Shown piece after piece: positions 47,436-51,416 of a DNA stretch of 51,416 nt (the first letter of the stretch is position 1; every line of letters starts with the position of its first letter). The stretch covers positions 1 through 51,416 of the forward strand of contig PKDD01000021.1 in NCBI GenBank assembly GCA_002862465.1. Direction: 5' to 3'. The DNA comes from Haliea sp. (GTDB lineage: Bacteria; Pseudomonadota; Gammaproteobacteria; Pseudomonadales; Halieaceae). The notes under the pieces were generated by a model. The model saw only the letters and a list, made by a program, of their open reading frames with translations, was not told where the DNA came from and made no database searches. A program made the translations under genes and the position numbers.

Positions 47436-49427
47436 CTAAAGTATGATGTCCACAATTAGCGTAGTAGGGCCGCTGACCTTGACGCTTTCTAGGGCCGTTA
47501 TTATCGGCGCTTTGACATCATAAGCCCTTGATATCCAGCCGGTTATGGGATTTTCGGCTCCGCTGGCCACATTAAGCTCACGATTAAAAACAGGATTAAA
47601 CAAAAATCGCACACTGCAACTCTCGCGTGTTACAGATAATGCATCTTGCCCAACTACAACCTCAGAGTCTTCCGCAAAGTGCCACATACGTTCGACCAGA
47701 TGTTGGCCCTTACATTCGATATGGTCAGTTATCCGAAACCGACGCAAGTGCGCGTTGTATTCTACCTCTCTCCGGTGAGTAACGGGATCCTCTAGGCGAT
47801 GATAACCGTTGTGACTTGCCACTAAGCGCTGAGCTTTTTCCTCACTTTGCCATAGTTCGCACTCCGCTTCAGCCTTATGAGTCCACATAAAGTTACCGCC
47901 AGATTCAGATTGGTCCTTGGAATCTATACACACCGTATTGTGCGCTAATGTCCCCCTGAAATAGTCTCTCCACGCTTTTTGTGTGTGGTAAGCATATGTG
48001 CCGGGATCCACTAATATTTCATAACCCGCTACCGACAGCACCAAAGACAGTGCATCTGCATGCCCGTGCGCCGCAATACCGAGATAACCCAGCGGGCCCA
48101 CATCGACAATGCATTTGACTTCACTATCAGTATCAAAGTCACCACCAAGAATATAGTAGCCGCCAGTAGCGTAGCTTCTTTTTATATTCGCTTTCGCCAG
48201 ACTAGAGCTGCCTCGTCGGAGGTCATCAGCGCCCGCCAACCACCGAGTCTTATCGTCGATAGCGCCGGCTTTTGCTGAATACTCCGGTCGACCAAACAGC
48301 AACCCTCCTGTCGCCAACAGAGACTTGTAAGGGCAAAACTCCCTATCGAGACATAGACGGGTGACGTAGCCATCGTCAGCATCTCCAATCATAGGTACGT
48401 TACCGTTGACGTCCATAATCGACGCTAGAAATCCAACCATCTGATCAAGCCGCTCCCAATAGACAGCGGGAAAATTATGATCTGTCGATCTTGCCGCCAA
48501 ACCAGAAAAAAGTAGGAAATCGAGGACAAATTGCTGATAAGAAATAGCCTGCTCTCGATTTACCCCATCCTCGGTATTCTGTGTAAGCGCCTCATGGAGC
48601 AAAGTGTCATAGGAATCTTGTCTCCACTGCTTACAACGCTGCCAGAAGGGCCATGTAACCGAAGCAATATATAAACCGGCAGCCTCACCAATAAGGTGGT
48701 TGTTTGCGGAAGAGTAACGGGACCAATACAAATCAATGCTATGGCAATGCTGATAGATGGAACGAAGCCAGCGTTGACGCAACGCCTGGCCTTCGCTTCC
48801 CTCAAAAATTTCGGATCGTTCACCGCCGATTAACTGCCACACGATAGACCAATTTATTAAGCGAATCCCCAGCTCTAAGGAACTGGTCCAATTAGGCCCT
48901 AAGGGATAAGGACACTGGTCTAACCAAGACGATAGCTGCTTTGCAAAACCATCAAGAAATCGTGGCTCTCTCGACAGAGCATATGCCTGTGCCAGCGCAA
49001 CCCACTGCAAGTGTCGGTTTGGCTCCCAAAGATACTTGATATCCCCAACCAGATCAGAGTTTCGATAATCCAAAGACCGACCGAAAGTCAGAGGCGCCTG
49101 AATCCCAGATTTAGGGTCGGTGTTCCACAGGGGAATAGAACCCAAATTGGCTGGTCTCAACGCAAAAATAGGCACTTCGCCGGCCAGCACGCGTTCAGCC
49201 TCCTCTACATAACAACCCGCCGGCATCGCCTTAGCAGATCGCAACCAGGGCTTAACCTCAATAGAGATATCTGGGTCGGGAGGCAATTTGGCGCTAAAGA
49301 ATCCAAGGCGCTGCAAGTTTATCAGGCCTTTTTCTCTGACACGATGCAATATCTCTGGCATCGACATGCAGCGCAGACGATTCCAAAACCATTTCAATTT
49401 TTCACTAATTTTTATGAACGCACTCAT
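47436..49427 (-). CDS. Heparinase II/III-family polysaccharide lyase-like protein
   Basis: A 663-residue protein resembling heparinase II/III and alginate-lyase families. The N-terminal helical (alpha/alpha-toroid) part shows NWTSSLELGIRLINWSIVWQL and NNHLIGEAAGLYIAS; the C-terminal part has GIAAHGHADALSLVLSVAG, GTYAYH, RGTLAHNTVCIDSKDQSE, typical of the beta-sandwich domain with catalytic His/Tyr candidates. No signal peptide is visible, although related genes are normally secreted, so its compartment is unclear. Family members here are commonly annotated in exosortase-type EPS loci and could trim a uronic-acid polymer. It lies 101 bases upstream of the AlgD gene on the same strand. Confidence 0.86.
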   Translation of the reverse strand: MSAFIKISEKLKWFWNRLRCMSMPEILHRVREKGLINLQRLGFFSAKLPPDPDISIEVKPWLRSAKAMPAGCYVEEAERVLAGEVPIFALRPANLGSIPLWNTDPKSGIQAPLTFGRSLDYRNSDLVGDIKYLWEPNRHLQWVALAQAYALSREPRFLDGFAKQLSSWLDQCPYPLGPNWTSSLELGIRLINWSIVWQLIGGERSEIFEGSEGQALRQRWLRSIYQHCHSIDLYWSRYSSANNHLIGEAAGLYIASVTWPFWQRCKQWRQDSYDTLLHEALTQNTEDGVNREQAISYQQFVLDFLLFSGLAARSTDHNFPAVYWERLDQMVGFLASIMDVNGNVPMIGDADDGYVTRLCLDREFCPYKSLLATGGLLFGRPEYSAKAGAIDDKTRWLAGADDLRRGSSSLAKANIKRSYATGGYYILGGDFDTDSEVKCIVDVGPLGYLGIAAHGHADALSLVLSVAGYEILVDPGTYAYHTQKAWRDYFRGTLAHNTVCIDSKDQSESGGNFMWTHKAEAECELWQSEEKAQRLVASHNGYHRLEDPVTHRREVEYNAHLRRFRITDHIECKGQHLVERMWHFAEDSEVVVGQDALSVTRESCSVRFLFNPVFNRELNVASGAENPITGWISRAYDVKAPIITALESVKVSGPTTLIVDIIL

Positions 49428-49583
49428 TACTTTTTATCTTTATCTCTAAAAAACAAGCGCCCATCCACGATTCGAATAGGTTAAACTGCGAATGCGCTAA
49501 AAAAATAATCGACACAATTACAACATTAATTATACGTAAAATTGCTTGCCTCGTTGGAATGCTACACGTAGAAGGTCTCTTCA

Positions 49584-50723
49584 ATGGCACGAAAAAAAAT
49601 TCTAATATTGACACCCAGCCTACATAATAGTGGCGGGGTCGCCAATTATTACAGCATTCTCCAAAACAAATTCCCATTTGACTATAAATTCTTCACCGTA
49701 GGAAAGCGGGATGGCGCTATTCAGCACGACACCAAGGTCAGCCATATTGTGAGGTTGATCTCCGACTACTTCACATTTATTCGCGTCTTATGCCGCAACG
49801 ATCTCGACCTCATCCTTCTAAATCCATCTCTTAATTTCAATGGCTTGAATCGAGACTATGTTTTTTATCTTATTGCAAAGCTCGCGAAAAAGAAAACTAT
49901 TGTGTTTTTCAGAGGGTGGGATGACGCGTATGCTAACGTAGTTTTCAGTGGGAAATTTCGTTATTTTTTCCGCCCTTTACTGCGTACAGACGGGTTTATC
50001 GTATTAGCCAGTTGCTTTAGAGATACCATCTTGCCTCATTTGACGACGTCACGTATTTTTATTGAATCAACAATATTCGACGAGCGTATATTGCCACAAG
50101 GCTACAACGCGCTCCGTAACCTAAAAAACCCTAACGAGAAACTACGAATGCTCTTTCTCTCTCGCATCGAGACAGATAAAGGTATTTATGAGGCCATCTC
50201 AGCATATAAATCCCTTAGAGCCAACCATGTCAATGTCGAACTTATAATTGCAGGGAACGGCAGCGAAGCTGCCAATGTCAAACTACTAGCTACCGACGAT
50301 ACCGACGGAGGTCTGCGCTACTTGGGAAGAGTAAGCGGTTCGGAGAAGGCCGATGCACTCTTATCATCGAGCATACTATTGTTCCCATCAACGCATGCTG
50401 AAGGAATGCCCAATACTGTTCTAGAGGCAATGGGGTGTGGACTAGCTGTTTTGACGACCAAGGTCGGGGGAATAAATGATTTTTTTAACGCCGATTTGAT
50501 GGGAGCCGAGTTGGGCGGGAATCTTACTCAAGAAATTATAAACGCTGTTTCGGATCTGGCGAGCGACGATGCTCGTCTTAAATCAATCTCCGAATATAAC
50601 TATAACTTCGCAGCAAAATACTTCTATTCTGAAAAAGTAGTAACACGCCTCGATAATGTTATTGACTCGATAATCTGCAATTCCAGCTGTGAATCCGTCT
50701 GGTACGAATCTGAAGCAACCTAG
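49584..50723 (+). CDS. GT4 family glycosyltransferase
   Basis: A 379-residue GT-B glycosyltransferase. The N terminus has ILTPSLHNSGGVANYYSIL (nucleotide-sugar enzyme start) and the C-terminal half has FLSRIETDKGIYEAI, LIIAGNGSE, YLGRVSGSEKADAL and the catalytic region PSTHAEGMPNTVLEAMGCGLAVLTT with the conserved Glu residues. The ATG at 49584 has AAGG about eight bases upstream. It is divergent from the heparinase-like gene with 156 bases between, which should hold both promoters. Sugar specificity cannot be inferred. Confidence 0.88.
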   Translation: MARKKILILTPSLHNSGGVANYYSILQNKFPFDYKFFTVGKRDGAIQHDTKVSHIVRLISDYFTFIRVLCRNDLDLILLNPSLNFNGLNRDYVFYLIAKLAKKKTIVFFRGWDDAYANVVFSGKFRYFFRPLLRTDGFIVLASCFRDTILPHLTTSRIFIESTIFDERILPQGYNALRNLKNPNEKLRMLFLSRIETDKGIYEAISAYKSLRANHVNVELIIAGNGSEAANVKLLATDDTDGGLRYLGRVSGSEKADALLSSSILLFPSTHAEGMPNTVLEAMGCGLAVLTTKVGGINDFFNADLMGAELGGNLTQEIINAVSDLASDDARLKSISEYNYNFAAKYFYSEKVVTRLDNVIDSIICNSSCESVWYESEAT

Positions 50724-51416
50724 CCAGAACTCCAGTGCGATGCAGCTCGCAACCGTATACGACCTAGCGATTATTTATGTTCCTTCTGATGTTCTTATTG
50801 GCTATGATGTATTGGCTCAACCAAAGATGGGTATTATAAGCCGCGCTTCTTTAAAGGAAACCCTATGCGCATAAAGCGATGGGGCGGTAGGCATAGACTT
50901 CCCTCGCTCGGCAACGCGAAGCTCGAAACAACGCATAAGTGGATAGGTAGCGTCGGAATAAGTCTCGGTAATGATAGGTTATTTAGCTACGCCGATGGCT
51001 TTCATAAGAAAGCGCATATTTTTCCTAATCACAAACGTAAGTTAGTCCTGCCAAAAAGTTCTGACCAAAACGGCCCGATCGAGACGCCGCAGATCAAGGA
51101 AGGCCGTCGCGTAGGCGCTGAGGGGTCAGCAAGTGCTTGGGCGACATGCCACAAGACGCAACTACACAACACGCTAAACGAGTTTCAGCGGTTTAATGGA
51201 GGAGTGAGCATTTTTTTACTCGAGATTGCGATATCGTTCTTTGCTGCATCAAACCTTTTGCGCCATTTTTATGCGCGGAATTCCACTTTCGACACCACAC
51301 CCATCAAAAATGCTATTTATAAAACTGAAGGCAAGAGCCGCAGTACTCTAAAGATTGGTAAGCTAAATACATCGAACCTCGGTCTCGGCGTCTATGCGTA
51401 CGGCTGATAAACTACA
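50724..51416 (+). other. Region without a recognisable gene at the window end
   Basis: About 690 bases follow the last glycosyltransferase. One open frame (50865-51407, 180 residues) has an AAGGAAA ribosome-like site four bases before its ATG, but its translation shows no recognisable domain and its composition is unlike its neighbours; one hydrophobic stretch (VSIFLLEIAISFFAA) is the only feature. It could be a short unknown gene, a decayed gene, or untranslated leader for a gene beyond the window. An 8-base GGCGGTAG (50883-50890) resembles the RfaH ops core. Confidence 0.35.

Overview
The window reads as a chromosomal segment of a gammaproteobacterium, most likely a marine relative of Pseudomonas (Cellvibrionales/Halieaceae-like). 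This rests on protein similarity recognised by eye and on gene order; no database search was possible. The first two thirds follow the gene order known from Pseudomonas and its relatives: metX-metW-DUF4426-rdgB-hemW, trmB, rpoH-ftsXEY, rsmD-coaD, mutM-rpmGB-radC, coaBC-algC-argB, slmA-pyrE-crc-rph-yicC-gmk-rpoZ-spoT, oxyR-recG, rubredoxin genes and ubiCA. Coding density is very high, with many 1-20 base overlaps and several TTG or GTG starts.

Bases 1-33,300 are housekeeping: methionine synthesis (metX, metW), nucleotide sanitation (rdgB), heme delivery (hemW), tRNA and rRNA methylation (trmB, rsmD), the heat-shock sigma factor (rpoH) with divisome and SRP-receptor genes (ftsEX, ftsY), CoA synthesis (coaD, coaBC), repair (mutM, radC, recG), ribosomal proteins (rpmB, rpmG), arginine and pyrimidine synthesis (argB, pyrE), nucleoid occlusion (slmA), RNA metabolism (rph, yicC), stringent response (rpoZ, spoT), oxidative stress (oxyR, yaaA), and ubiquinone synthesis (ubiC, ubiA). 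Regulatory points of note are a perfect CIRCE operator overlapping a sigma-E-like promoter in front of rpoH, and a perfect 15-base dyad placed inside a promoter-like region ahead of rpoZ-spoT.

Bases 33,700-50,700 are an exopolysaccharide locus of the exosortase (PEP-CTERM) type. On the plus strand lie a short non-lipidated polysaccharide export protein, an outer-membrane beta-barrel, a Wzz-like co-polymerase, a BY-kinase-like ATPase, an ExeA-like AAA ATPase, an exosortase fused to EpsI, a polyprenyl-phosphate sugar-1-phosphate transferase and a PrsT-like TPR lipoprotein. On the minus strand lie a heparinase II/III-family polysaccharide lyase, an AlgD-like GDP-mannose 6-dehydrogenase and a GT4 glycosyltransferase. 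A further plus-strand GT4 gene follows. Together they point to an envelope polysaccharide that contains a uronic acid, started on a lipid carrier, length-controlled by the Wzz/kinase pair and exported through a periplasmic export protein plus a separate barrel. Flippase, polymerase and exosortase substrate genes were not seen, so the locus probably continues beyond the window. The last 690 bases hold no recognisable gene.
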